Source of the DNA: Hydrangea macrophylla
Taxonomy: Eukaryota; Streptophyta; Magnoliopsida; Cornales; Hydrangeaceae
Direction: 5' to 3'
DNA: 64,000 nt
Assembly: GCA_033977485.1 (NCBI GenBank)
Contig: CM066995.1
Span: 44,885,736 to 44,949,735, forward strand
The first letter of the stretch is position 1, and the number at the start of each line of letters is the position of its first letter. The position numbers and the translations under genes were made by a program. Positions 11,222-23,356 of the stretch are shown in pieces. A model generated the notes under the pieces. That model searched no databases, was not told the origin of the DNA, and worked only from the letters and a program-made list of their open reading frames with translations.

Positions 11222-13475
11222 AAAATCCCGTCATGGCCCAGAGCAATAAAAATTGAGAAAAATAAATTTCCTTTTTGGGTCCATAGGGAATGACGGGTGA
11301 AAGTCACTAATTATCCACACCACGCAGTACTAGCCCAACAAGATAAACATGAATAGTCAATAATTGAATATAAAAAGATTTTATCTATTATAAAACATCA
11401 GAGTGTGGTCCACACGATCACAACAGGTCTGGAGACAATATATGCCCAAGTACCCGTTAACTAAAACAAAACAGAGTAAATAGAAACACTAAACTAATAA
11501 CTATCTCCAGGTCTTCAGCTGGCACAAACATCAGCATAGTAGTCCTTCCCGGCATAGATTTCATAAGTTGGGCCATCCGCGGTGTATTCTCCTCCTGGAT
11601 AGTAACCGTTATCATAGGCTCTGTCATCTGCAGAATAAGGTATAGAATAGTCTGGATGGGGAAAAGTCCAAGCAATAAAGGCTATCAACTTACTGAGAGC
11701 TGAGTGAGTATAAACTAACAAGGTACCAATTATCTTAAAAACAAGCTTATGAAGACAAGAGTTAACATCCTACTACAATCATAATATCTTGCTCCTTTAT
11801 TCAACATCGTTAACTAACCCTTATCGTCTTGTTACTCGAAGACTGATGATCAACATACTCTCTAGAAAGAACAGACTCAATCGTTTCACATGTATAGATA
11901 TACCATCATTTTTTCCATTGCTTGTTAAGGATATAAACAATCCACCACAAATCATGGACACCACGTCAGTCCATCCCCCGCATGTCAGGGATACAGCGTT
12001 CTGAACAACAGAATATCAAATCTATTACCACGACTTCTCGCTATATACCAGTGACCCCTCATCCATTGCTCATTAAGGATATAAATCATCCACCGCTAAT
12101 TAAAGATATAACATGGATCATTTGGTTTCCTTAGGACTACATAGTCCCGCTCACTGCTCGTTAAGGATATAAACCATCCACTGCTTGTGAATGCATGTTA
12201 TGACCAGGCGTCTTCCCACGTACCATTTCCAGAACTTATCAAACCTACTTAAACTCAGTACTTCTATCGATACATGACGATTCCCATATGGCCTGACTAC
12301 TCGGATTGAAATGAACGGAACATCGAACTCATACATGAACTGAAATCATCTAACATCATTATATTAATTCATTATTCTTAATCATACTTATCTTTGTTGT
12401 CACATTATCCCTGATCAACCCAGAATTGCATAACAGAAGTCCGAATCGAGAAACGAACAATCGAACCCTTTATAAAATAAACAGGCAAAGGAATCCATAT
12501 TCTACCCATACCAATCGATTGGGATAAGGGTCCAATCGATTAGGAAAAAAATCATAACAATCGATTGAGGAAACTAGCAATTGATTGGGTCTAAAACAAT
12601 ATCAAACGATTACTGTCATTGGCAATCGATTGGGATGCCAATCGATTGCTAACATTGGAAATCAATTGGAATTCTATCCAATTGATTGGGTCCAGACTGA
12701 TGGCAATCGATTGGGAATTATACCAATCGATTGGCACTTCTTCTTCACTAGTAGATTAATAAAACAACATATTTGAACATAGAATTCATGCATATCATAC
12801 ATCTAAACTTCATAACATCTTCTATAAACGTCACATCGAGGGACCAAGTGAGTTAGAACTCACATAGGGTGTGTTTGGTGGGTGTTTGTTTGAAACTTCA
12901 AGTTCTTCTCTCTCTCCTCCTCTTTCTTCTCCTCTGCCCAACTCTCTCTCTCTTCTCTGTCTCTTTTCCTTTCTTATTTATTCTCTTCTGCTTCTCTTTC
13001 TCTGCCAAGGCAGTGTGTGTGTATATATGGGTGTATGCATATAGATATATAAAATTCTCACAAGGTGTGTCTCTTTCTTTCAAAGATCTAAAACTGGCCC
13101 AAGGCCATAAATACTCTCATATATATAGAGAGAAGAAATGCCACATGTCCAAAGCTCAAGCAAAGAAGAAAACGTGTCTCAACTTATGCCAATCAATTGG
13201 GACACATGGCAATCAATTGGTAACAAATATTTAAAGGCAATCGATTAGGAAGAATGGCAGTCAATTGGTATGTTTCCATATAATAAATTTTAGTCGGTAG
13301 GATGGAAATCGATTAGAAACATGTCAATCAATTGGTAACTAAAAAGTGGCAATCGATTGGGAAACGAAGGCAATCCATTGGTATCTAAATTTTACCAAAT
13401 GAAAAGGAAATGTTATATAAGTATACAGAAACAAATACCAGGTCTTATCATGTATAAAAAATACAGGGTATTACA
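11222..13475 (-). repeat. 5' LTR of the chromovirus element (complete)
   Basis: The LTR extends from TGTAATACCC at 13475 (minus strand) to the base before the primer-binding site, 2254 bp. The part 12318-13475 aligns to 3485-4638. It contains the same two clusters of CAATCGATTG-type palindromes (about 12510-12740 and 13185-13385), here with more substitutions in single copies. Short ORFs within it are not supported. Confidence 0.88.
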
Positions 13476-13737
13476 GATGTAGCTTTTGTATTTTTTCTAT
13501 TTGGGGTTTCAATTTCAAAGCTTAGGCGACTATAGAGGAAAATTTTGTTGGTTCTTTAGGTAGTCGGGTATGATGGGACGGGGATGGGTTCCAGTCTTTA
13601 AGTCAGGGTCGGGGGTGGGATTGTAGTTCTCTGATCGGGGTCAGGGTCGGGGTCGGGGTCGGGGTGGAGTCTCTTGTTAGCGGGGTAGGGACGGGGTATG
13701 TGGACCCCGTCCCATACCCGCCTCGTTGACATCCTTA
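13476..13737. repeat. GC-rich repeat with GGGGTC units
   Basis: Between two gypsy elements lies a stretch with tandem GGGTCGGGGTCGGGGTC near 13630-13665 and a potential hairpin between GACGGGGTATG and CCCCGTCCCATACCC near 13690-13720. The wording GGGACGGGGTATG/CCCGTCCCATACCC resembles ends of common plant non-autonomous DNA elements, but I cannot define its boundaries. No gene is seen. Confidence 0.4.
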
Positions 13738-14800
13738 CTCGGGAGGGGTTCAAAGCAGAGTTTAATCACTGATTCTTTCCGCGAGCCGTTCACAATGCGA
13801 AAAAGAGAGAGTTTGATAACCTGAAGCAAGGAAACATGACGATAACCGAATATACTTCCAAGTTCAATGCATTATTAAGATTCAGTAAGGGTGTACTAGA
13901 GGAGGAAGATAGAGTGAGAAAGTTTGAGGAAGCGTTAAGAGAGAACATCCAATTAAGGGTAGAGACCTATGAACACTCAATTGCAGTAGCAGTGCAACAA
14001 ACGACACTGATAGCCGAAAGTGGGATGGAAAGGTCGAGACAAAATTAGCAAGGCAAGCGAGGTAATGAGAGTGGTGATCGGAACCGAGGTGGAACTTTTA
14101 AGAGACTGTTGGTACGAGGCTTTGGTTCTAGTTTCAGTGATTTTTGGAGGACCCCAAGTAACATACCATTGTGTTCACTTTGTAATAGACCACATACCGG
14201 TTGATGATTTATGATGAACTTCTAGAACAAAACTCAAGGGATGAATAGTGCTAATTTAACACTGAATACGAGGGAAAATGATATGATTATGGGATGACTG
14301 GGCATCAATTCAGGAATGCCCCAAGGAGCTAGTTCTATGGCTTCTAGTGGTTCGAAGCCTAGACAAACCAACAATGGGGGACAAAGGACGGAGCAACATC
14401 AGGAAAGATCATTTTAGATGAACCCAAGAGACATGGACGCTTTAGAGACAGTAGTGTTAGGTATGGTGCCCATATGTTCGTACTTAGCACGCATACTTGT
14501 TAACTCAGGATCTACGCATTCATTTATATCACATGATTTTGTTGAACATTTGATTGTTGAGTTAGCACCTTTAGGATATGAATTATCTGTTGATGTACCC
14601 TGTCTACGATGTACAAGGGCTGTGAGATCAAACTAGATAAGAGGTTGATTACTGTAGATCTTATAGCGATTGTGATGAACCACTTTGATGTGATACTAGG
14701 GATGGATTGGTTAGCCCTTCACCAAGCTATGATAGATTGTAAACGCAAGGAAGTTAATTTTTGATCACCAGTATATGGAAACTTTTGTTTCCAAGAAAGT
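13738..14800 (+). pseudogene. Gag fragment and aspartic protease, second gypsy element
   Basis: Gag sequence is recognisable from about 13740 (FKAEFN...FPRAVHNAKKREF, then EYTSKFNALLRFSKGV and FEEALRENIQLRVETYEHSI). The following region to 14400 is eroded and I cannot place intact zinc knuckles. The protease part at 14418-14636 has LARILVNSGSTHSFISHDF, with Asn where the catalytic Asp is expected, and then IVMNHFDVILGMDWLALH after a frameshift. Function as protease is therefore unlikely. Confidence 0.75.
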
Positions 14801-14989
14801 GGGGTTACACCGCCGCCATAGCTGATTTCAGATCCGAGCGGGTAAGTTGTTGAGGAAAGGATGTCAGGGATTTTTATGTTCGGTAATTGATGCTTCGACG
14901 ATCGAATTGAAAGTAGAAGATATTCTAATAGTACGAGAATACCCAGATGTGTTTCCCGACGACCTACCAGATGTCTTTATTGAGAGGAA

Positions 14990-16425
14990 AATGAGTTCAC
15001 CATTGAGATAATACCAAACTCAAGACCTGTATCCAAAGCACCGTGTAGAATGACACCCGTGGAATTGAAAGAGTTGAAAATCCAACTACAAGAATTACTT
15101 GACAAAAGTTTCATTCGATCTAGTGCATCATCGTGGGGAGCTCTAATATTGTTTATAAAGAAGAAAGACGGTTCGATGCGTATGTGTGTTGACTACAGGG
15201 AACTGAACAAGTTAACAATCAAGAACAAGTATCCGTTGCCTAGAATTGATGATCTATTTGACCAACTTCATGGAGCACAAGTATTTTCAAAGATAGACTT
15301 GAGATCGAGCTACCATAAGTTGTAAGTAAAGGACGAAGACATAGAGAAAACATCATTTTGAACGCGCTACGGGCACTACGAGTTTCTAGTCATGCCATTT
15401 GGAGTTACAAATGCACCAGCCGCGCTCATGGATCTTATGAACTGAGTCTTCAACGATTACTTGGATGACTTTGTGATTGTGTTCATAGACGACATTCTTA
15501 TCTACTCGTCGAGTGAGATGGAACACGAGAACCACTTGAGGTTGATACTTCAGAGATTGCGGGAGAAGCAATTATTCGGGAAGATTAGGAAATGTGAATT
15601 CTTGTTGTCTAGCATTACTTTTCTTGGTCACGTGATTGACAAGAACAGAGTTTTAGTTGATCATCATAAGGTAGAAGCTGTATCTAATTGGCAGAGACCA
15701 ATTTTAGTGTCAGAAATTTGAAGTTTCTTGGGATTACTGGGATACAACCATCGTTGTATTGAGAATTTCTCGAAGATTTTAGTGCCAATGACAAAGTTGA
15801 TGAGAAAGGGTGTTATTTTTGAATGGAATTAGGAATGTGAAGACAATTTTCAAGAGTTGAAGTCACGATTGACAAGAGCGTCGATTCTAACAATGTCATC
15901 TGGAATTGAGGGATTTGTCATCTATAGTGATGCTTCGCATCAGGGTTTGGGGTGTGTGCTTATAGTAAGGTGATTGCTTATGCTTCAAGACAGTTGAAGA
16001 TACACGAGGTTAATTATCCGACTCACGACCTTGAATTGGCCGTCATAATTCATGCCTTGAAGATTTGGAGACACTATTTGCATGGAGAGAAGTACGAGAT
16101 TTTCACAGATCACAAGAGTTTGAAGTAGATATTCACGTAGTGAGATCTGAACATGAGACAGCAAAGATGGTTGGAGTTGATGAAGGATTACGATCTTTCG
16201 ATAGAGTATCATTCGGGGAAGGCTAATGTAGTGGCCGACGCTTTAAGCCAGAAGATGACAAGGAACTTAGCCAATGAGATAGCCAAGCAAAAGGAATTAG
16301 TCAAAGAAATGGAACGTTTGGAGCTAGATGTGATTCTAGAGACGAATGGTGGTTTAATGATGGCAATTATAACTCACCCGGATATTATTGATGAGATCAA
16401 GATAGAACAATTCAACGACCACTAA
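14990..16425 (+). pseudogene. Reverse transcriptase and RNase H, second gypsy element
   Basis: The palm domain has [53 protein letters not shown] and, after a break, FVIVFIDDILIYSSS at about 15465, where the catalytic IDD is intact. RNase H follows with [38 protein letters not shown] and GKANVVADALSQK. Stops occur in each section, for example around 15325, 15445 and 16127-16140. It is a decayed copy of the element's polymerase. Confidence 0.85.
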
Positions 16426-17765
16426 GATAAGAGATGAGATACCTTTTGGAAAATGACCCGGCTTCACGTTGAAGCAAGGGGTATTAATGCTTGGGAACCG
16501 ATTATATGTACCAAATGTTAAAGACTTGAAAGAACTACTCTTAGAGGAAGCTAATAGTATGAAATATTCAGTTCACTCAGGAAGTAACAAGTGTACCGAA
16601 ACTTGTGAAATTTTTTTGGTGGAGAGGCATGAAGCGGGAAGTCGCTAAGTTTTTTTTCGAATGTTCAGCATGTCAACAAGTCAGGGCAGAAAGACAAGTA
16701 CTTGCGTGATTACTACAACCATTACCAGTGGCAAAATGGAAATGGGATGAGATTACAATGGACTTTGTTTCTGGATTTCTGCGATCTTCCAACCAAAATG
16801 ATAAGATTTGGGTTATAGTTGATAAAATCAGTGCATTTCCTTCCAATCAAGACGACTAAGCCGTCCAAGTTAGCAGAGTTATATGTGAAAGAGATTGTAA
16901 GACTACATGGAGTTCCAACAGTGATTGTATCAGATCGCGATAGTAGTTTTACATCGAAGTTTGGGGGAAGTCTACAGAAGGCTATGGGTACTAAACTGAG
17001 TTTCAGTCCCGTATTTCATCCTCAAACTGACTGACAATCAGAACGAATGATTCAGACGCTAGAAGATATGCTTAGACTTTGTGTTCTAGACTTTGGGAGT
17101 GAGTGGGAGAAACACTTACCGTTGATTGAATTTGCTTATAACAATCGATTTAAGTCAAGTATCAAAATAACACCTTATGAAGCAATGTGTGGGCGTAAGT
17201 GTCAATCACTGGTTTGTTAGACTGAGGTTGGAAAAAGGAAGTTGATAGGGCCAGAGATAGTACAATTGACTACGGAAATGGTGAAGTTAATCCAGGAGCG
17301 ACTTAGGGTGGCTCAGAGTCATTATAAGAGTTATGCCGACTCTAAACGACGACCGATGAAATTTAAAGTAGGGGACTTGGTATACTTGCGAGTATCGCCT
17401 TTGAAAGGCATTGTCTGATTTGGGAAATGGGGAAAACTTAACCCGAGATTTGTAGTGCTGTTTGAGATCCTAGAAAGGGTAGGGCTAGTAGCTTACCGAT
17501 TAGCTTTATCATCTGAGCTGGAACATGTGCACAACATATTCCATGTGTCAATGTTGAGATGGTATATGAGAAATATGAACAAGATTATTGAACCAGAACT
17601 ATTGCAAATTCAAGAGGACTTAACCTACATAGAGCATCTAGTGGAAATTTTAGATCAGAAAGAGCAAGTGTTGAGAACGAAAAATGATTCCAATGGTAAA
17701 AGTATTATGGCGTAGACATACAGTCGAGGAAGCTACGTAGGAGAATGAGGAAGAAATGAGGAATG
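16426..17765 (+). pseudogene. Integrase and chromodomain, second gypsy element
   Basis: The zinc-binding part is badly shifted (HSGSNKCT near 16576; FFECSACQQVRAERQ near 16655). The core shows the WDEITMDFV start, [15 protein letters not shown] and AFHPQTD-like [10 protein letters not shown] followed by a stop at 17032, then an intact-looking FAYNNRFKSSIKITPYEAM. The C-terminal part reads FEILERVGLVAYRLALSS and VHNIFHVSMLRWYM. The chromodomain-like end has VKVLWRRHTVEEAT and EEEMRNEYPHLFDV. Stops and shifts show it is inactive. Confidence 0.83.
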
Positions 17766-17833
17766 AGTATCCGCACCTTTTCGATGTATAAGGTATAAGT
17801 TTGGGGACAGACTTCCTTTTTGGAGGGGAGAGT

Positions 17834-18406
17834 TGTCACACCAGTCCTGGAAATTTAATAATTTAAAATTTGCATATTTGAAACTTTGTGAGTTATCAAT
17901 GTTATTTGATAATAGTGAATAGAGTTGACTGTGAGTCAACGGTGAGATGTCAGTGGAGACACGGGAACTTGAAAGTTCATTTTTGTATTAGTACTATTAA
18001 ATAACATTTATGTGATTTAAATGTTATTTGAAATATCTGGTATTTCATGAATAGTAAATTTACCCGTGTAGAGTAAATTTCTAGTAGTTTGGATATCATT
18101 TTAGATTATTTTGAATAACAATGATGAGAACGTGAGTTATACGTTACATAAAATGTAGGTGGTATAGAGATTTCCATAGATTTAGTTTTCGGATGTGCTT
18201 TTGGACCCAAACGGGACTTAGTCGAAAACTTTTATAAATTTTAGTTTTTACCCATGAAGTAATAAAATGGACGTGTGTGATATAAACGTTTCAGGAGTTG
18301 ATTAGAAGTTTTGGAAACTCGTGGGGAGGTAAACATAAATTATGGAACTCATGCCTATAAATAGAAACTTTAGGATATTTTGTCATAAATATCCACAACT
18401 AATATC

Positions 18407-18451
<45 letters not shown>

Positions 18452-19922
18452 GAGATTTATCCCCACGAGCTTCACGTAGCCGATCGACGGACTTCTGATC
18501 GCCAGTTTTTCTCTAGATTTCATATTGGACTCCTCGAGGTAAGAGCTACGTTTTGATGTCTCTTAGGCCTCGTTTGGCTAACTTTTTCTGAAAAGCTAAT
18601 TTCTAGGAATTTGGAAAAAATACCCCTACAAACTTGTAGGAATCACCTGATATCGGAGAGATCCGATGTTTATTTGGCTTTCTTGTTAATCCCTTAAAGT
18701 TTGAGAGAATTAGCACGAGGTATGAAGTTCTAACTTGTGTTAAATAGGAATATACATGTTTTGGTTTCGATGACAAATTGAGATCCGGGCAAAATCCATG
18801 TGTTAATCTTAGGCCCGTTAATTATGTACGCGCTTAAATGTGAAAATCATGTCTACTTTTACGCGAGCACGTTGAGTTGATTATATATGGGTCAAAGGGG
18901 GGACTTATATAATTTCATGTCGGAGTAAGCTTCTCGATGTTTGAAAATTTAGTAGCGACGACTATTGTGCATGGTTGATAGACTTGGACTTGCCATTGGC
19001 ATCATGGTTTAAGATTTGGACTTGCCACTACCAGATGAATGCGTATTTTTCTCCTTAGAGACTATTTGTTGTGAATTATGAGATTAAAGCATGTTTTACC
19101 ATATATTGCATATATTAGAACTTGTGCACCCAACATATAGCTGAGCAGTGGAACTTTACTCCATTGCAGATGAAAGGAAGAAAGGCAAGAAAAAGTGTGA
19201 GGAGTGAGGTATGGGAAATCACTACTTGTACATACTTTTGTTTTCGTCTCGAACTTGTAATAAGAATTTGGGAATTTTGGAATATGTTGTAGTAGAACCT
19301 TGACATGGGTTTGAAATCTTGTACAATCCGTAATAGAACACTTATAATTATGTTTCGAATCGTTGTATTTTGGTTGTGTTGGCGTTGGAATTAGTTTGGT
19401 AAATCTTGGTTTGTTTTGCTGCAGAATTGTGCAGTTCTGGGAGGGATCAGTCGACTGGATCCCCGACACAGTCGACTGGACCCCTATTGTTAACGAAAAA
19501 TCTTTTGAATTTTCAAAGGGTTCAGTTGACTGAAGGGAGGTCATCAGTCGACTGGTTTCTGCATGAAAAGATGGCATTCTGCATGCACAGTGTTCAGTCG
19601 TTCGGACCTGGGTTAGTCGACTGAGGAATTGAGGCCCCAGTCGACTGAGTCCCCAACACAGTCGATTGGACGAGGCCTGTGGACTTTAACTACTTTCTTC
19701 TCCTGACCTCCAGTCGACTGGGTCCCACCCTAGTCGACTGGACCTCTGTTTTCAAAAATGGATTTGTTTTGGAAGTGTTCAGTTGAGAAAAACTTTTTGT
19801 AACTCTGATTTTTAATCGGTTTTACTTATGTTTTTTCCTACTATTTACTTTAAAGGAATTGGATGTGCCTTGGTGGCGTGCCACATGTCTTATTTTCGTG
19901 CATAGTGGGATGGGTCGTGACA
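17834..19922 (+). repeat. 3' LTR of the second gypsy element
   Basis: It begins TGTCACACCAGTCC right after the purine tract and appears to end GGGTCGTGACA at 19922, giving terminal TGTCA/TGACA inverted ends. It contains a GA microsatellite at 18409-18448 and an array of CAGTCGACTG palindromes at 19440-19790. The right border rests on the inverted end only, as the partner LTR is missing. Confidence 0.75.
19440..19790. repeat. Array of CAGTCGACTG palindromes in the LTR
   Basis: About eleven copies of a CAGTCGACTG-like 10-mer, mostly followed by GG or GA, occur in 350 bp; some are variants such as CAGTTGACTG, CAGTCGATTG and TAGTCGACTG. The consensus CARTCGAYTG also covers the CAATCGATTG array of the other gypsy family in this window. 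Confidence 0.85.
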
Positions 19923-20736
19923 ATAAGCACGTGCAAAACACATGCTTGTCACCTAGTATATATAAGTATGTCTATATACACACATAGTGTAGAGAGAGAG
20001 AGAGGTGTAGTTTAGTAAAATGGTAAACAAAGTAAGGGTAAAATAGTAAATTCATGCTAGAGAAGAGGTATGTGTAATTTTGTAATATAGAGGGGAAGGT
20101 CTGTGTAATTTCACCAAACCTCAGGGGAGGTCCATGTATTTAACCCTTTTTTTAAACAACAAAATTTGTTATTTTATTAACCAAATAGTCATATAGGCTT
20201 TGCTAAATTCTTGATTGAAAGGCATTTATTTATTTATTTATTATTTTTATTTTTGATATGGGAGAGGGAATGAGGTTCGAACACCGAACCTATGCATTGC
20301 AGAAGATTTTTAAATGTCAAATTTTTTGTCACTTGAACTATGCCAACCCATGCGATTGAAAGGCATTTATGGTCGTTGGATCTCACTGTCTAAGTCACAT
20401 TATTAGTAAAACGTATAGTTCAAAGTGCTATAGAGTTAGTCCATCCCTTTCTTTCTTAATCATACATTTATTTTCATGTTTGTACCTGAAAGGCATGTAC
20501 AAATTGTTTAGTTTGTCATACTTTGGTAGTAGCATATTTTTGCACCTAATAATATCTTTTCTTCTGTGGTTATATAGACACACCAAACCTTTGTTTCAAT
20601 GTCAGTCTCAATGCAAACTAACATAGGTTGAACATAGCATTTTTAGTGTATATGCTACATGTTATGCTATTGCCAAATTACAACATGATCTATAAAATTT
20701 TCTCTGTAGTGGCATTTATGCAAAGAGTAATGATTC
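19923..20736. other. AT-rich intergenic stretch, no gene seen
   Basis: Low-complexity AT-rich DNA with short GA and TTTA runs (about 19990-20003 and 20226-20250). A short plus-strand ORF at 20369-20626 has no recognisable domain and ordinary AT-rich composition, so I do not support it. Confidence 0.5.
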
Positions 20737-20830
20737 GTGCACATAAAGATCTAGGCTATTCATTTTGGTGGGTCCCATGTGTGCAGGGATGGACCCCAAC
20801 AAAATGAATGACCCAGATCTTTATGTGCAC
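20737..20830. repeat. Fold-back hairpin, possible MITE
   Basis: The arms GTGCACATAAAGATCT (20737) and AGATCTTTATGTGCAC (ending 20830) are exact inverses, and the inverse relation continues inward through ATTCATTTTG/CAAAATGAAT and GGTCC/GGACC. A further GTGCACATA lies just outside on the right (about 20848), so the full element may be larger. No coding capacity. Confidence 0.65.
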
Positions 20831-21392
20831 ACTTTATATGCATATTTTATGTGCACATAGCATTGCCCCTATGCAAAATTATAGCAATATTATCATACAC
20901 CTCAACTTTTTCCAATACAAACAAAAGAATACCATTTCTTTTGACTATGATGTTGAACACATTTGCTAAAATATAACATTTTAACACTAGAACAATATCA
21001 AAATATAAGTTGATCATGAAATTTTTTTTTAGGGTATCTTCTTACCAACATGCTATTTTTTCTACGTGAAAGTTATAATTTGATAGTGCTATAATGCCAA
21101 AATGCTAAATTATGACCATTTTGCTCTAAAGATGCTACATTAATTAAATTGTCATTTTTTAAAACACAGTAACCATTCTTCTAGTCAACTAGCATTGAGA
21201 ATGATTGTTGGGCATAACAGAAAAAATAAATACTAATCACTTTGAAGTGGCAAGGATTTGGCATTGCCAAATCTCCTCTGAGAGGACAAAAAAAATGGCA
21301 ATGCTATAATTATTTGAGAGGTGTTGGATCGGAGCATCTAACTCAGAATTAATTGGCAATGAGTGGAGTAGTTACATGATCTTATATATTAA

Positions 21393-21676
21393 GGCTTAGT
21401 TTGGCCCCCACGTGGTGCTTCTCCTTTTTTAAAGCTCAATTTCATGTTAATTCATTTGATAACTAGTTTATGACTTTTGCAAAAATTGAACTTATGGCTT
21501 TTTTGGAGGGAGCTTTTAAAAGCTCTAGAATGGAGCTTTTAAAAGCTCAAGGTTGCTTTTTGTTTTCATGATGTCTTTTTGAAGAGTAGTGTGTCACTTG
21601 TATAAAATTATTAAAGAACTTAGTAATAAATTTCATAAGCTCATTTTAAAAAGTCACATGGGGGCCAAACTAAGCC
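21393..21676. mobile_element. Tourist-like MITE (PIF/Harbinger type)
   Basis: The element opens GGCTTAGTTTGGCCCCCA and closes with the inverted TGGGGGCCAAACTAAGCC. Both sides are flanked by TAA (21390-21392 and 21677-21679), the three-base duplication expected for PIF/Harbinger elements. The inside contains internal TTTTAAAAGCTC repeats. At 284 bp it has no transposase. Confidence 0.85.
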
Positions 21677-22029
21677 TAAGTAGTAAGGCATCAAATTCCA
21701 GATGTGAGATTATAATCTCAACACGGCCTCCGTACATATGGCATGCATGGCTGAAAGCCAAATACATGAATTACTGAGATAGGGTAACGTGGATCACATA
21801 TGGCCAAACTGGGCCTCATGTTGAATTGGAGTATTTAACCTAAAATCAATTCACTGTAGATGGAGTAACTCCATAATCTTATATATTGAGTGAGGAGACT
21901 TTAAATTTCCGGAAATTATAGTCTCAACAAGAGGCCATGGCAGTGGATGAAATCATGGAGTTTTGACACATTCTTAATCTATTTAACGACTTTGGCAGGT
22001 CATTTGAGAGCCGAGTTAGCTCTTAGCAC

Positions 22030-22458
22030 CATGGGCGGACTCAAGTAATGCTAAGGGGTGACACAGGCTCCTCCTGAATTTTTAAAAATTATAAAATTAT
22101 ATGTAATAATTTATAGATTTTGGAAATACGTCCTCTTAAATTTCACGCATGCCCCCTTAGACTTCTAAAAATTTTAGATTTATATGTACTATTTTTTAAG
22201 TTTGAGAATTGAGACACAGGCCCCCCGCACTTTTGAAATTCTAGACTTACATGTAATATTTTACAAGTTTACACATAAGCATTCTAAAATTACATGATTT
22301 ATCTCAAATTAGGGGTATTAAACCAATTCTACATACAATTCTATCGTTTTACACATAATTACGTATAGGTAGACCCAAAAAAATTTGCCTCGGGGACGCT
22401 GTCCCCAAACCCCGATATAGTATTGTCCCCCTGACTAAAAATCCTGAATCCACCCCTG
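22030..22458. mobile_element. Non-autonomous hAT-type element
   Basis: The left end CATGGGCGGACTCA and the inverted right end CAGGGGTGGATTCA match at 11 of 14 positions, and both sides carry CTTAGCAC (22022-22029 and 22459-22466), an 8-bp duplication. The inside is AT-rich without ORFs. Ends and duplication length fit hAT. Confidence 0.8.
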
Positions 22459-22466
22459 CTTAGCAC

Positions 22467-23079
22467 TGGTAATGCTCTAAGTATGATTGCCAATATTAGT
22501 ACAATATATCACCTTTTTAGAGGAGGAACTACGATCTAATTTGAGGTGGGGCACACACTAATTACCTAGGCAGGGCAGTGCTCTTGACAGGATTATATTT
22601 GTAAAAACACTATAATTAGGTTTCTATGGTTTTAAAAATCGTATAATTGTTCTGTGTATTTTTACATATAGTGGGCTGAGAGTTAAAATAATTAATCAAA
22701 ACTAATTTCTTTATGACTCTTTTAAAAAATAGTGTTCATACTCTTTATTTCTTCTTTCTTTTTTTTGCTGGTTGCACTGATAAAACCAAAAATCCTTAAC
22801 TTTTTCAAAAGGGATATCTATAAGGCCTTAAATAGTTCGGGCTAATTAAGTAAATAATGTGTTTATTTGAGTGAAAAGTATGAAAATCTAAGAACCAAAA
22901 AGAGATTTTTGAGTTTAAAATGAGTAATTTAAAATTTTCAAGAGGGTCACAAATACATACAATATAAAATACATAAGGTAAAAAACTAATTTTGAGAAGT
23001 TGGGAGACATATACCACTGGTTTCTTCGTGTCCCCGCAGCTACAACTATTCTCAAGGATTTCTTTAAACAGACAGTTTA
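22467..23079. other. AT-rich intergenic stretch, no gene seen
   Basis: No domain or repeat boundary can be supported here. A minus-strand ORF (22805-23101) runs into the next MITE and has no recognisable features. Confidence 0.45.
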
Positions 23080-23263
23080 TGAGTAATGCAATGCTTTCCA
23101 AAATTTGTATTCCAAATTACTCTTGAACATATGTGGTAGTGGGCCCACTTGATTTTGATTGGAGAATTTTGAAATAATTCCACTATTATTGAAGGTGGTT
23201 ATACTACCACATGTGTTTACGAACCATTTGGGATACAAAATTTGGAACGCATAGCATTACTCA
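23080..23263. mobile_element. Short inverted-repeat MITE
   Basis: The left end TGAGTAATGCAATGC and the right end GCATAGCATTACTCA are near-perfect inverses, extending inward to CCAAAATTTGTATTCCAAAT and its inverse. The flanks CAGTTTA and TAGTTTA suggest a target duplication with one mismatch. Superfamily uncertain (hAT or Mutator). Confidence 0.65.
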
Positions 23264-23356
23264 TAGTTTATTACTCATGATTTTGAAGTTATTCAGACCA
23301 AAAATAAGAAAATAAAATAAAGCAAAATTAGGAAATACTTTTCCCAGTGTATTCAC

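Larger units (their letters stand above)
3485..13475 (-). mobile_element. Ty3/gypsy chromovirus (Tekay/Del-like), decayed and nested
   Basis: The element runs on the minus strand: 5' LTR 11222-13475, tRNA-iMet-type primer site, gag, protease, reverse transcriptase, RNase H, integrase with chromodomain, polypurine tract and 3' LTR. The 3' LTR is cut at 3485 by the Ogre-like insertion, so its remaining 1.1 kb and the outer target duplication lie off the window. LTRs begin TGTAATACCC. The two LTR copies differ at many positions, and all coding domains carry stops or frameshifts, so the insertion is old. A hAT-type MITE sits in gag. Assignment to Tekay/Del rests on the LTR start, domain order and chromodomain. 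Confidence 0.85.
13738..19922 (+). mobile_element. Second Ty3/gypsy chromovirus, 5'-truncated
   Basis: On the plus strand: partial gag, protease, reverse transcriptase, RNase H, integrase, chromodomain, polypurine tract (GGAGGGGAGAGT at 17822-17833) and a 3' LTR (17834-19922). The 5' LTR and N-terminal gag are missing; the break lies between 13476 and 13740, close to the border of the neighbouring element. Every domain has stops or shifts. The LTR start TGTCACACC differs from the first element, so it is a separate family. Confidence 0.83.

Noticed and set aside
19062..19577. 171-codon minus-strand ORF in the LTR of the second gypsy element
   Set aside because: It crosses the CAGTCGACTG array, is antisense to the LTR and has no domain. 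An antisense LTR gene cannot be fully excluded.
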